This document shows positions 30,499 to 37,696 of a DNA stretch of 40,762 bases, one piece after another. The translations under genes and the position numbers were made by a program. The notes beneath the pieces are model-generated. The model saw only the letters and a program-made list of their open reading frames with translations. It made no database searches and was not told the origin of the DNA. Numbering within the stretch: the first letter of the stretch is position 1; each line of letters starts with the position of its first letter. The DNA is from Burkholderiales bacterium (GTDB taxonomy: Bacteria > Pseudomonadota > Gammaproteobacteria > Burkholderiales > SG8-41): the NCBI GenBank assembly GCA_919902235.1, contig CAKKQX010000017.1:1-40762 (forward strand), given 5' to 3'.

Positions 30499-32618
30499 AT
30501 TTTCCTCGGCATGCCGACAGCGCCGGCTGCCGGCATGCGATCCTGATGGATCGAGCCGTTCGGCCCTCTGGGCCGCATCGGCCCCGGCTGGCTGCCCGGC
30601 CTCGGCGTGCCCGCGACGCCCGGCGCGGCGCCGCCGCCCGGCTGGCCGCCCCCCGGAACGCCGGGCTGGCCCGGACCCTGCAACATGCCGCCCATCAGCG
30701 CGGCGGACTTCATGCGCATCGCCATCTTGTGCTTCTGCATGTGCGCCTCGATCTGGCGGTGCGGGTCGCCCGCGCGCATCGCCTCCATGTGCGACTGCAA
30801 ATGCTTCATGTCGTCGTCCAGCGGATGCACGTCGAGATCGAAGCCATCGGCCAGCAGCGGATTTTCCTCCAGCGGATCGGCCGCCAGCTCCTCGCGGATG
30901 TCCTTGAAGATCAGCGGCGCGAGACGCGGCCCGAAGGCGTTCTCCGCCAGGTGCTCGATGAAGGGCACGACATCGAGCGTGCGGCCTTGGTAGAGCTGCT
31001 GCGGAATGCCCCGGATGACGTTGATCGCGGCGATCTGCTGCTGGATTTGCGCGGCATTGCGCGCGGCCTCGACCCCGAACCAGCGGAAGAAATACCGATT
31101 GCCCATCTGGATCGGCTCGACGCTATCCATTCTAGCGCGCCGCCCCATCTGGCCGAACTGGCGCACGGTGATGTCCTCGTCGCGAAACTGGTGATCGAGC
31201 CACATGAACCACTGAAGCATGGGCGTGAAGATGCCCTCCTCCAGCACGGTCACGGCGTCGGCGGTGGTGAGGATGTCCACCTGCTGCTCCTGCGCGGCCT
31301 CGGCCTGGTTCTTCTTGCCCTTGCCGCCGGTCTGCTGCGTAATCATCGCCGTGTTCACGCCCAGCGTCTCGAATATCTGGTTCTTGACCCCGGCGACGTA
31401 GGCGAAGGCTTCCTTCCAGATTTCCGGGAAGGTGGCGAACTGCGTGTCCTGCGGGCTGGTCATCCAGACCGCCGCCAGGTCCATCACCATCGAGCCGACG
31501 TTCGGGTTCTTCTCCGGGTTGGTCATAATGATCGGCAGCATCGAGTAGGTCGCACTGTCGGCGCCCTGGTTCACGATGTCGTTGGCGTTGTATTGCAGCT
31601 TGGCGACGGCCTTGATCTTGCTGACGCCCTTGAACGAGCCGGAGACCTTCTCCACCGGAGCAGAAATCAGCGGCACCATGTCGTACCAGTACGGGTTGAG
31701 CTTGCAGCCCAGGATCAGATCGTTGCCGCCGTAGAACGCGCGGCACAGGCGGTCCTTGCCGTCCACCTCCAGCATGGTCCAGGTTTCATAGACCTGGGCG
31801 ACGTTGCCGTTGGCCTTGATGCCCGCCGCGTCGGCGTGTTCCTTCTTCGCGTCCTTGCTGCGGTTCCCGGCTTCGGGCCGCATGCCGTCCACGATCTTGT
31901 CGGCCGTGCTCTCCAGCACCAAGCCCTCGCGCCGCGCGGCCTTGACACGCGCCTTGGTCCAGCGCCGGATGATCGTGACGGAGCCGCCGGACGCCAGCGC
32001 CTGCGAGATGTTGTCGCAGGTCGCGGGCAGGATCAGCACGTCGCTGTCCGGCACGACCTCGACATAGGGGCCGGCTTCGACCACGGTTTCGTTCTCGACC
32101 GTCACGACTGGCTCCAGGTCTTGGAACTCCAGGCCGCCGATCTTGGGCGGCTTCTTGGTGCGCACGGCGGTGTAGCGCGAAGTTTCCTGCCAGCCGACAT
32201 AGAGGTTGTACTGGCCCTCGATGTCGCCGTTGCGCACCAACGCGGGCGCGACCTCGGTGCGCAGGCGCAACGCGCGGACATAGTGCTCGCCCAGCGCGAT
32301 CAGGGGATGCGGGATATCGCCGTTCTCGGTCGTGACCTCGACGTTGCGGCCGGTCTGCGGGAATAGCTGGTTGACGAAGCGGGTGACGCGGGCGTTGACC
32401 GCGTTGCGCACGATGGGGACGAAGATGCGGGAGTTGCCGTCGTAAGCCTGCTGGCCGCCGAGCTTGGCGTCGTAGATGTCCCACCAGTCCATCGTGTCGT
32501 TGGCGCGCTGCCACTGATCGGAGAAGCCCTTGTCCACGTCGGCGAACGTGTCGAGCAGGGCCTTGCGGATTTCCTTGCGATCCGAAATGTCCTCGTCTCT
32601 TTTGGTTTTCTTAGCCAT
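30495..32618 (-). CDS. Portal protein
   Basis: A 707-residue podovirus-type portal that forms the dodecameric ring through which DNA enters and leaves the head. Typical parts are WDIYDAKLGGQQAYDGNSRIF near residue 46, RNAVNARVTRFVNQLFP (70-86), a central wing and stem region (YNANDIVNQGADSATYSMLP), and a long C-terminal Gly/Pro-rich tail (GQPGVPGGGQPGGGAAPG). Length is in the range of P22- and N4-like portals. It is placed after terminase and before scaffold, the usual order. Confidence 0.85.
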   Translation of the reverse strand: MAKKTKRDEDISDRKEIRKALLDTFADVDKGFSDQWQRANDTMDWWDIYDAKLGGQQAYDGNSRIFVPIVRNAVNARVTRFVNQLFPQTGRNVEVTTENGDIPHPLIALGEHYVRALRLRTEVAPALVRNGDIEGQYNLYVGWQETSRYTAVRTKKPPKIGGLEFQDLEPVVTVENETVVEAGPYVEVVPDSDVLILPATCDNISQALASGGSVTIIRRWTKARVKAARREGLVLESTADKIVDGMRPEAGNRSKDAKKEHADAAGIKANGNVAQVYETWTMLEVDGKDRLCRAFYGGNDLILGCKLNPYWYDMVPLISAPVEKVSGSFKGVSKIKAVAKLQYNANDIVNQGADSATYSMLPIIMTNPEKNPNVGSMVMDLAAVWMTSPQDTQFATFPEIWKEAFAYVAGVKNQIFETLGVNTAMITQQTGGKGKKNQAEAAQEQQVDILTTADAVTVLEEGIFTPMLQWFMWLDHQFRDEDITVRQFGQMGRRARMDSVEPIQMGNRYFFRWFGVEAARNAAQIQQQIAAINVIRGIPQQLYQGRTLDVVPFIEHLAENAFGPRLAPLIFKDIREELAADPLEENPLLADGFDLDVHPLDDDMKHLQSHMEAMRAGDPHRQIEAHMQKHKMAMRMKSAALMGGMLQGPGQPGVPGGGQPGGGAAPGVAGTPRPGSQPGPMRPRGPNGSIHQDRMPAAGAVGMPRKM

Positions 32619-32712
32619 CGTAGTGGCGATCCTCCATCTCCATGAGGGAGATGGCGATAACGGCGACGCCGCACACCATGCCGAGCATGGCGATCAGGAG
32701 GAACCAGCCCAT
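32611..32712 (-). CDS. Very small single-helix membrane protein
   Basis: Thirty-three codons from ATG 32712, filling the gap before the portal gene and overlapping its start by eight bases. The product is one transmembrane helix (WFLLIAMLGMVCGVAVIAISL) with an acidic-basic tail MEMEDRHYDG. Possibly a lysis-timing or exclusion peptide; no direct evidence. Confidence 0.5.
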   Translation of the reverse strand: MGWFLLIAMLGMVCGVAVIAISLMEMEDRHYDG

Positions 32713-32714
32713 GC

Positions 32715-32933
32715 TCACAGCTTGGCCTTTTCCAGCCGGGCGATGCGCTGGAGCCGCTCGCGTTTCGTCTGCGCCAAGGTCTTGATGCGCTTCATCAGCG
32801 GCTTGTCGGCGATGTGTTCCTGCGCGCGCATGATGGTGTCGAGCGCGCTGGAGACGCGCCATTCGTCGTCCGACTTGCCGCAGGCGGTTTCCGGCGACGG
32901 CATCGACTTGAACTTGGCTTTTCGCTTGGCCAT
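32715..32933 (-). CDS. Hypothetical small basic protein
   Basis: A 72-residue basic helical protein between TerL and portal genes (AKRKAKFKSMPSPETACGKS, then RIKTLAQTKRERLQRIARLE). A conserved-looking position with one cysteine. Its start at 32933 meets the TerL stop. Perhaps a head-completion or packaging accessory protein; unproven. Confidence 0.55.
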   Translation of the reverse strand: MAKRKAKFKSMPSPETACGKSDDEWRVSSALDTIMRAQEHIADKPLMKRIKTLAQTKRERLQRIARLEKAKL

Positions 32934-34927
32934 CAGCGGGGCCTCCTCAATGCCGAGACGTAACGGGTTCCGTCCTTGGCGAGGGCGTAATTGATACTCC
33001 GGTCCTCCTCGCCTGTCGAGGCGGCCATCATTCCGGCGAAGCTCTCAAGCCCTTCCATCAGCACGGTGTAGGCGCCCGGCTCCGGCATGTCCTGCACGAC
33101 GCCACGCCGGTCGGCCGCACGGCAGAAGCCGCCCGCCATCGCGTTGAGCGTCCAGCGCGCACCGGCGGCGATCTGGAGCGCCGGCATCTGGCGCAGGCTG
33201 GTGCGCATGAGCCGCACGATTTCCTGACGGCCCAGGATCGGCTGGACGCCCACGCGCACGTCGCTCGCCGCCTTGCGCGCGGCCTGCGCCAGGCCGACGT
33301 TGTTCCACTGCTCGAAATGCTGCGGCCCGGCGACCAAGCGCAGATCGCGCCGCCCGGCCTCGGCCTGTGCCTCCTGCACGATGCGGTGGAGCGCCGTCCC
33401 GGCGTCGCCTTCCTGCAACCAGTCCGCCGTCACGCGCAAGCCGCCCTCGATGAATTGCGCGAGGACCGCCGTCGTGAGCGCGCCGGTAGAGCCCAGCGCC
33501 AGCCACGACACGCGGCGCGGGTCGGCCTTGAGGCCCTCCACGACATGCTTGCCGTCGAAGTCCTCGTAGACCGGCTGGCCGGGGCGCAGGCGCAGCGCGT
33601 AGGCCAGCGCGTTCGGCACGTCGATGCGGCCCTTGGGGAACGACAGAAGCTGCATGCGCAAGTCCGGGAACTCCTCGTTCCAGATGATCTCGCCCGCGCG
33701 GTGGAAGGGTTGCAGGCCGAGGATGAAGTCTATCTTGTTGCGCGGCGCGTTGACCGCACGCACGGGGATGATGCGCTGGCGCTTCTCCATCGCGTGGCGC
33801 AGCGGCTGCATGATGAACTCGTTGAGGCCGGTTTCCTCCACGCCGATCAACACGGGCGAGAACTCCTCGTCCAGCCGGAAGATGGCGTCGATGATCTCGT
33901 CGGGCCGCAGGAACGCACCGTAGGCCCGCCAGATGCGCAGGCGCCGGCCGATCCAGGACCAGGCGCAAACGCCGGTATGCGCGCTGGTGTCCTTGACCGT
34001 GCGCGCCGGGTCAATCATGCAATAGACTGGCTCCCAGGTGCGCCGGTAAATCTCCACGCGGATACTCTCCGGCTTGAAGGATTTCTCCACCGGCCGGTCG
34101 GCCTGGCACATGTACTCGCGCTCGAACTCGGCCAGCTTGCCCTCCCGCGCCATGTCGGCCTTGATGCGGTCGATCTCCTCCAGTGGATACAACTCGGGCC
34201 AGAGCGGCAGGCGCCTGCCGTCGTCGTCCACCGTCTCGACAGGATACACCTTGGTCTGCCAGCCGGGGTTGCGCTTCAAGCGCATAGGCAGACCATCCGG
34301 GTCGCGCGGCGTCTCGGCCACGCGGATGCGGGTGTTCGCGGTGCGCGCGGCGGCGGGCAGCAGCGTCGCCAGCACCCAGGTGATCGACTTCTCGCGCACC
34401 GTTTCGTCGCGGCTTTCCTCGTCCTCCTCGATGTCGTCCAGGAAGATCAGCTCGGGCCGCCATTGCAGATACTTGATGCCACGCATGGACTGGCCGCGGC
34501 CGATCGCCTGGATGCAGGCCCCGTTCTTGAGGATGATCCGGTCCTCGGCCCAGGCGTCGCCGCGCTGGTCGCCGAACAGCTCGGCCAGATAGTCGTTGGT
34601 CTCGAACTCGTGCTTGATCGCCTCTAGGCGCTTGAGGGCCTGGGGCTTGGTCGAGCCGACGATCAGGCAGTAGTGGTACTCGGCCAGGGAGCCGCGCAGG
34701 ATGATGGCCTCCTCGGCCAGCGTGGTCTTGGCCCCGTGGCGGAAGGCCATGGTGAGCACGCGGGGATGGGGCCCGTGCCAGTCGTCGATGATCTCGCCAT
34801 GGAAGACGGGGGTGGCGGCTTCGTGGCGGCCTCGGAAAATCACCGAGTGCGCCAGGCGGCGGTCGGCCATGAAGCGCGCGATGATCGCGGCGCGCTTCTG
34901 CTCGTCAGTCGGCTGCGGCTCTGACAT
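32933..34927 (-). CDS. terL: Terminase large subunit with long C-terminal extension
   Basis: A 664-residue DNA-packaging motor. ATPase: Walker A variant FRHGAKTT (62-69), Walker B LIFLDD (160-165), coupling motif VAETPRDPDG (203-212). Nuclease: MIDPA with D306, VEETGLNEF with E364 and GRIDVPNALAYAL with D436, an RNase H-like triad. After about residue 460 there are 200 more residues (FIEGGLRVTADWLQEGDAGT, then VAGPQHFEQWNNVGLAQAAR and MEGLESFAGMM) that are not part of a minimal terminase and look like a second, probably inactive, RNase H-like domain. The start at 34927 overlaps the methyltransferase gene by 23 bases; another ATG lies 11 bases further upstream. Confidence 0.9.
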   Translation of the reverse strand: MSEPQPTDEQKRAAIIARFMADRRLAHSVIFRGRHEAATPVFHGEIIDDWHGPHPRVLTMAFRHGAKTTLAEEAIILRGSLAEYHYCLIVGSTKPQALKRLEAIKHEFETNDYLAELFGDQRGDAWAEDRIILKNGACIQAIGRGQSMRGIKYLQWRPELIFLDDIEEDEESRDETVREKSITWVLATLLPAAARTANTRIRVAETPRDPDGLPMRLKRNPGWQTKVYPVETVDDDGRRLPLWPELYPLEEIDRIKADMAREGKLAEFEREYMCQADRPVEKSFKPESIRVEIYRRTWEPVYCMIDPARTVKDTSAHTGVCAWSWIGRRLRIWRAYGAFLRPDEIIDAIFRLDEEFSPVLIGVEETGLNEFIMQPLRHAMEKRQRIIPVRAVNAPRNKIDFILGLQPFHRAGEIIWNEEFPDLRMQLLSFPKGRIDVPNALAYALRLRPGQPVYEDFDGKHVVEGLKADPRRVSWLALGSTGALTTAVLAQFIEGGLRVTADWLQEGDAGTALHRIVQEAQAEAGRRDLRLVAGPQHFEQWNNVGLAQAARKAASDVRVGVQPILGRQEIVRLMRTSLRQMPALQIAAGARWTLNAMAGGFCRAADRRGVVQDMPEPGAYTVLMEGLESFAGMMAASTGEEDRSINYALAKDGTRYVSALRRPR

Positions 34928-35453
34928 CGGCGGCCGCATTGAACTTGGTTGTCTCATTGCCCCACGCACTCCAGCCGGGGCGCTCCTGGCGCGCGAACAT
35001 TTCCAGGTATGGGCCGCCCACCAGCGCCTCGATCCTCGCGTATTGCTCGTCCGGTTTCCGGCTGTGTTCGCGCCTCGGAGCCTCGATGATCTCGCGCACT
35101 CCCTTGGACTTGCGCCGGGGCTTGCCGCGCGTCGCCAGCAGGCACATCTCGCTCTGCTTGCGCGTCCAGTAGCCCATGCCGATGTTGCCGGTCTTGACCC
35201 AGGTGAATGCCCTGGTCTTGAACTTGAAGCCCCAGACTTTGAACAGATCGAGAGCCGCGTCGAGGTGCGAGTCCACGACCCACATGAACAGCGCGCAGTC
35301 CCGCGCCGCCAGTTCCGACACCGGCAACCCGGCGATCTGATGCAAGTCCATCGTGCGATAGTGGTCATTCGCCGAGCGGTGGGCAATCGTGTTTCGGCCC
35401 GAGTAGGTCTTGAAGGCCCAGGGCGGATCCATCAGGATGCAGCCGTATTTCAT
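34905..35453 (-). CDS. MT-A70 family adenine N6-methyltransferase
   Basis: A 182-residue DNA methyltransferase transferring a methyl group from S-adenosylmethionine to adenine N6. The catalytic DPPW is at residues 9-12, followed by the substrate loop RSANDHYRTMDLHQI, the CALFMWVVDSHLDAALDLF strand-helix, and QSEMCLLATRG, PDEQYARIEALV and PYLEMFARQERPGWSAWGNE, all typical of MT-A70. No restriction nuclease is adjacent. The gene lies between a GcrA-like regulator (four-base ATGA overlap) and TerL (23-base overlap), so the three are co-expressed. The start is ATG 35453. Confidence 0.9.
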   Translation of the reverse strand: MKYGCILMDPPWAFKTYSGRNTIAHRSANDHYRTMDLHQIAGLPVSELAARDCALFMWVVDSHLDAALDLFKVWGFKFKTRAFTWVKTGNIGMGYWTRKQSEMCLLATRGKPRRKSKGVREIIEAPRREHSRKPDEQYARIEALVGGPYLEMFARQERPGWSAWGNETTKFNAAADVRAAAD

Positions 35454-35860
35454 GCCGCCTCCCCCTGTGCCGAGCGATAGCAAATCGCGGCGTGCTTGGC
35501 GCAGTAGGGGCCGTGCACAACCTTCTCGCAGCAGAAGCGGAATTCGTGCGCCTTCGGATCGCCGAAGGGATAGCGGCACAGGCCCGGCGCGGTTTGCCGC
35601 ATCAGGCTGTCGATCCGTGCGCGCGAGGCCCCCAAGAAGCACCCATAGAACGGTGTACGGTAGTCCTTTCGGCTCCGGTTATGCCCGCGCACCCGGTCGT
35701 CGGCGATGCGGCGCGCGAGGACGGCGAGGACGGTGTTGCGCGAGAGGCCCATATCCCGTGCGATCTGGCCACCGCTCAAGCTCGGATCGGCCAGCTTCAT
35801 CGCCACGATCTGGTCGTTGCGTTCCTTGGTCTCGGCCTTCGGCTTTCCTACCATCGCCAT
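35450..35860 (-). CDS. GcrA-family transcriptional regulator homologue
   Basis: A 136-residue protein with the two ends of GcrA, the alphaproteobacterial cell-cycle factor that binds sigma70-RNA polymerase and senses adenine-methylated GAnTC sites. An N-terminal helix-turn-helix (about 20-50, LSGGQIARDMGLSRNTVLAVLARRI) corresponds to the GcrA DNA-binding helices. The C-terminal CRYPFGDPKAHEF-RFCCEKVVHG-PYCAKHAAICYR closely follows GcrA's CxWPxGDP...FxFC...PYCxxHxxxAY. It overlaps the methyltransferase gene. Start at 35860, with an alternative ATG at 35854. A role in timing late transcription, or as a stand-in packaging factor, is inferred from position. Confidence 0.78.
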   Translation of the reverse strand: MAMVGKPKAETKERNDQIVAMKLADPSLSGGQIARDMGLSRNTVLAVLARRIADDRVRGHNRSRKDYRTPFYGCFLGASRARIDSLMRQTAPGLCRYPFGDPKAHEFRFCCEKVVHGPYCAKHAAICYRSAQGEAA

Positions 35861-36027
35861 AGCCCCCAGCCCAGGTCGAACAGGCGCGTCAGTCCATGTC
35901 CGACGAACCCGGCCGCGACGATGAACGCCGGCCACAGCCCGAGCCACAGCGTCAGAAAACCCCACCAGCCCCACGCCTCGCTCGGAGCCGTTTCGGCCGG
36001 CCGTAGTCGGCGCCGCCAGAACGCCAT
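35848..36027 (-). CDS. Small tryptophan-rich membrane protein
   Basis: A 59-residue protein with a basic N-terminus and one or two hydrophobic segments (WGWWGFLTLWLGLWPAFIVAAGF). Starts at ATG 36027 (TGATG overlap with the KTSC gene) and ends inside the GcrA-like gene. Function unknown; the high tryptophan content suggests an interface-seeking membrane peptide. Confidence 0.5.
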   Translation of the reverse strand: MAFWRRRLRPAETAPSEAWGWWGFLTLWLGLWPAFIVAAGFVGHGLTRLFDLGWGLWRW

Positions 36028-36233
36028 CACGCGCCCCCGTCGTCGGAATACTTGCCCCGGATGAACTGCTGGAAGAACGCGCCCTTGCTCGGCGCGCTCA
36101 TCATGCGGTCGAACAGGGCGCGCGAGACGCCGGTGTAGCGGTAGGTCTGACCGCTGGTGAACTCGACGGCCAGGATGTTGCCCTCCCAGCCCACGGCGGC
36201 GATGTTCGAAGAGGCGACCGGAACCATGTTCAT
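36027..36233 (-). CDS. KTSC-domain protein
   Basis: A 68-residue protein that consists of little more than a KTSC domain: VPVASSNIAAVGWEGNILAVEF, then GQTYRYTGVSRALFDRMMSA and GAFFQQFIRGKY, including the terminal F-I-R-x-x-Y signature. This is the complete small form, in contrast to the membrane-anchored copy at 5031-5429. KTSC proteins are common in phages and bacteria, but their biochemistry is poorly known. Confidence 0.8.
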   Translation of the reverse strand: MNMVPVASSNIAAVGWEGNILAVEFTSGQTYRYTGVSRALFDRMMSAPSKGAFFQQFIRGKYSDDGGA

Positions 36234-36234
36234 G

Positions 36235-36723
36235 TCACGCCACCCGCTGCACGACGACCTCGGGAGCGCCGTCCGCCCCCTTCCGCACGCTCCACTTCCC
36301 CTTCCCCTCCGACTTGGCGCGCTTGTACGCGATGGCCCCCAACCGCGCTACAACCTTTGCGATGTCCTCGCCGAACTCCACCGGCACCACGAACGCATCG
36401 CCGACCGTGCACTCGGCCCACGGATACTTCGCCCGGAGCGCCGGAGAACCGCCCCGCGCCGCCGGAACCGGAATGTCCCGCCGAATCTCGTACTCCGCCT
36501 CGATCGGCCGCTCGGGCTTGCCGGCCAGGTCGCCCGCCACAGCCGGAACCGCAATCCGCGGCGCTTCGCCGTCCCGGCCGGCTGCCTCCGCAGGCCGGCT
36601 TTCCGCCACGTCGAGGGGGACAATCCGAGGGCACCCCGGCTGGTGCAGGCCGCCAAGTTCCAGACAATCCGGGCAAAGCCCCCGCGCACCGCCCATCCCG
36701 CCCCCTCCACCGCCGCTAGACAT
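36235..36723 (-). CDS. Zinc-finger-like protein, first gene of late operon
   Basis: A 162-residue protein. CPDCLELGGLHQPGC (about 15-29) holds three cysteines and a histidine that could bind zinc. The C-terminal 65 residues (KYPWAECTVGDAFVVPVEF, then GAIAYKRAKSEGKGKWSVRK and VVVQRVA) resemble the DUF7303-type small phage domain with YPW...vGdsF...gk.f..R. GGAGGACTGAGGGC before ATG 36723 is a good ribosome binding site. As the first late gene after the control island it may be a regulator. Another overlapping frame (36230-36676) was judged a shadow. Confidence 0.6.
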   Translation of the reverse strand: MSSGGGGGGMGGARGLCPDCLELGGLHQPGCPRIVPLDVAESRPAEAAGRDGEAPRIAVPAVAGDLAGKPERPIEAEYEIRRDIPVPAARGGSPALRAKYPWAECTVGDAFVVPVEFGEDIAKVVARLGAIAYKRAKSEGKGKWSVRKGADGAPEVVVQRVA

Positions 36724-36746
36724 GCCCTCAGTCCTCCAAGGTTGAC

Positions 36747-36758
36747 CCGTGGTGCGCC
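36747..36758. repeat. 12-bp direct repeat, left copy (CCGTGGTGCGCC)
   Basis: CCGTGGTGCGCC occurs here and again at 37609-37620, flanking the AT-rich island on both sides. It is the only match of this length I noticed between the two flanks. It could be a protein binding site or mark an insertion. Confidence 0.4.
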
Positions 36759-36844
36759 GAAACCCCCTCGGAGCCCCCCACCCTAGCCAAAAGTACCTCA
36801 AAGCTCGCTGGCGGGCATCCTGGGAGGTCGGCGCTTCTCACACC

Positions 36845-36872
36845 ACCCTACCACAGCCCTAACTCCTGTCAA
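36845..36872 (-). promoter_or_regulatory. Candidate late promoter at the left edge of the island
   Basis: On the minus strand TTGACA (36872-36867), a 16-base spacer and TAGGGT (36850-36845) point towards the late operon; the first start codon is at 36723. The preceding bases make TTTCCGGTTGACA, identical to the early control region at 1658-1670. The stretch TTGACAGGAGTTAGGG also resembles TTGACAGGTTAGGG of the plus-strand promoter at 37342. Confidence 0.5.
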
Positions 36873-37194
36873 CCGGAAAGTGGAAAAGATATATGAACTA
36901 TGGATGGCATAGGCAACTTTCTCTCACCCCCGTCGGAATACCAACCGTTCTCCCCACACACATTCACATCTACCCATTACCCACTACCATAACCACCCAC
37001 CCAGGCTTTGGAAACTAATACAGACAGTACTATATACTCTATCTAGCTTACTATAACTCTATGCTTTCAGGTAGGTGGTACTATCATACACAACTCTACA
37101 CTAAGCTACATATAGCGATATATACTCTAAACTATCTATCATCAACTACTACTTACATAACTCATAACTCTAAACTACTTATACTCTACTCTAG

Positions 37195-37235
37195 TTCTTT
37201 CTTTTATCTTAAGAAGAACTATAAGAAAGAAAGAA
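37195..37235. repeat. 10-bp inverted repeat in AT-rich island
   Basis: TTCTTTCTTT (37195-37204) and AAAGAAAGAA (37226-37235) are exact inverse complements separated by 21 bases, with an internal TCTTAAGA palindrome at 37207-37214. The sequence could extrude as a cruciform or form an AT-rich hairpin in RNA. It lies between the main motif cluster and the outlying ACTCTA/TAGAGT pair. Confidence 0.65.
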
Positions 37236-37341
37236 TAGAAGTAGTAATAGGTGTATATATTCTAGGTTCTACCTTCCTTACTCTTGTCTTATCTTGCACA
37301 TGTTAGACTCTATAGAACTAGATAGAGTACATAATATATAA

Positions 37342-37370
37342 TTGACAGGTTAGGGTTATAGGAGTATAGG
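37342..37370 (+). promoter_or_regulatory. Sigma70-type promoter for rightward unit
   Basis: TTGACA (37342-37347), a 17-base spacer and TATAGG (37365-37370) form a near-consensus promoter directed at the small ORF, the pentapeptide protein and the SNF2 gene. Predicted transcription begins near 37377. The upstream ATAATATATAA run could act as an UP-like AT element. Confidence 0.65.
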
Positions 37371-37408
37371 GTTATGAGTATGCAGTTAGCAATGGGGAGT
37401 ATAGAGAG

Positions 37409-37564
37409 ATGAGTAAGGCCAGAGTGAGGAAGCGGAGTTGGATGGTACGACGGGCCGGCTGTCCGCGGGCTGGGACGATGGGACATTGCCACGTCTACAA
37501 CTCTAGCGGGCAATTCGCTGGGCTGGTCTGCGTGAACAGCCTGGCGCCTATCGCGCTGCGCTGA
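37409..37564 (+). CDS. Possible small basic protein after the rightward promoter
   Basis: Fifty-one codons starting at ATG 37409, with GGGGAG nine bases ahead and about 32 bases after the predicted transcription start. The product is basic (MSKARVRKRSWMVRR) with three cysteines and no known motif. The bases around it are transitional between the island and normal GC-rich DNA. The next 130 bases (37565-37696) contain the second CCGTGGTGCGCC copy and no gene that I can support. Confidence 0.35.
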   Translation: MSKARVRKRSWMVRRAGCPRAGTMGHCHVYNSSGQFAGLVCVNSLAPIALR

Positions 37565-37608
37565 CCCCTCCCCAAGGCCAGGTAGGCCGCCCTTCTCCCC
37601 AGGATCGT

Positions 37609-37620
37609 CCGTGGTGCGCC
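37609..37620. repeat. 12-bp direct repeat, right copy (CCGTGGTGCGCC)
   Basis: Exact second copy of the 36747-36758 sequence, in the leader of the pentapeptide gene. The two copies lie in the same orientation about 860 bases apart on either side of the AT-rich island. Confidence 0.4.
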
Positions 37621-37696
37621 TGGGATGGGATGGACAGGGGACACAGGCCGATAGAGGCTCGACACGCGCCACGGCTCAAACAACGGGGAAATCGAA

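Larger units (their letters stand above)
36850..37400. other. AT-rich non-coding island with ACTCTA motif cluster (origin candidate)
   Basis: About 550 bases without a convincing gene in a GC-rich genome. On the plus strand ACTCTA occurs at 37036, 37056, 37093, 37124, 37167, 37183, 37188 and 37307, and inverted (TAGAGT) at 37323. Strand composition flips: 37081-37200 has 4 G and 32 C, 37341-37440 has 39 G and 6 C. The tetranucleotide CTAG, normally rare, occurs several times. AT-richness, repeated short motifs and a skew reversal are features of replication origins, but divergent transcription control is also possible. Confidence 0.55.

Noticed and set aside
36230-36676. Alternative 148-codon frame over the first late gene
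   Set aside because: Composition is Gly/Arg-rich and low in structure; the frame ending at 36235 has a zinc-like motif, a recognisable C-terminal domain and a better start.
37061-37306. 81-codon plus-strand ORF in the AT-rich island
   Set aside because: Low-complexity Tyr/Thr/Ser/Leu sequence arising from the skewed composition; no ribosome binding site.
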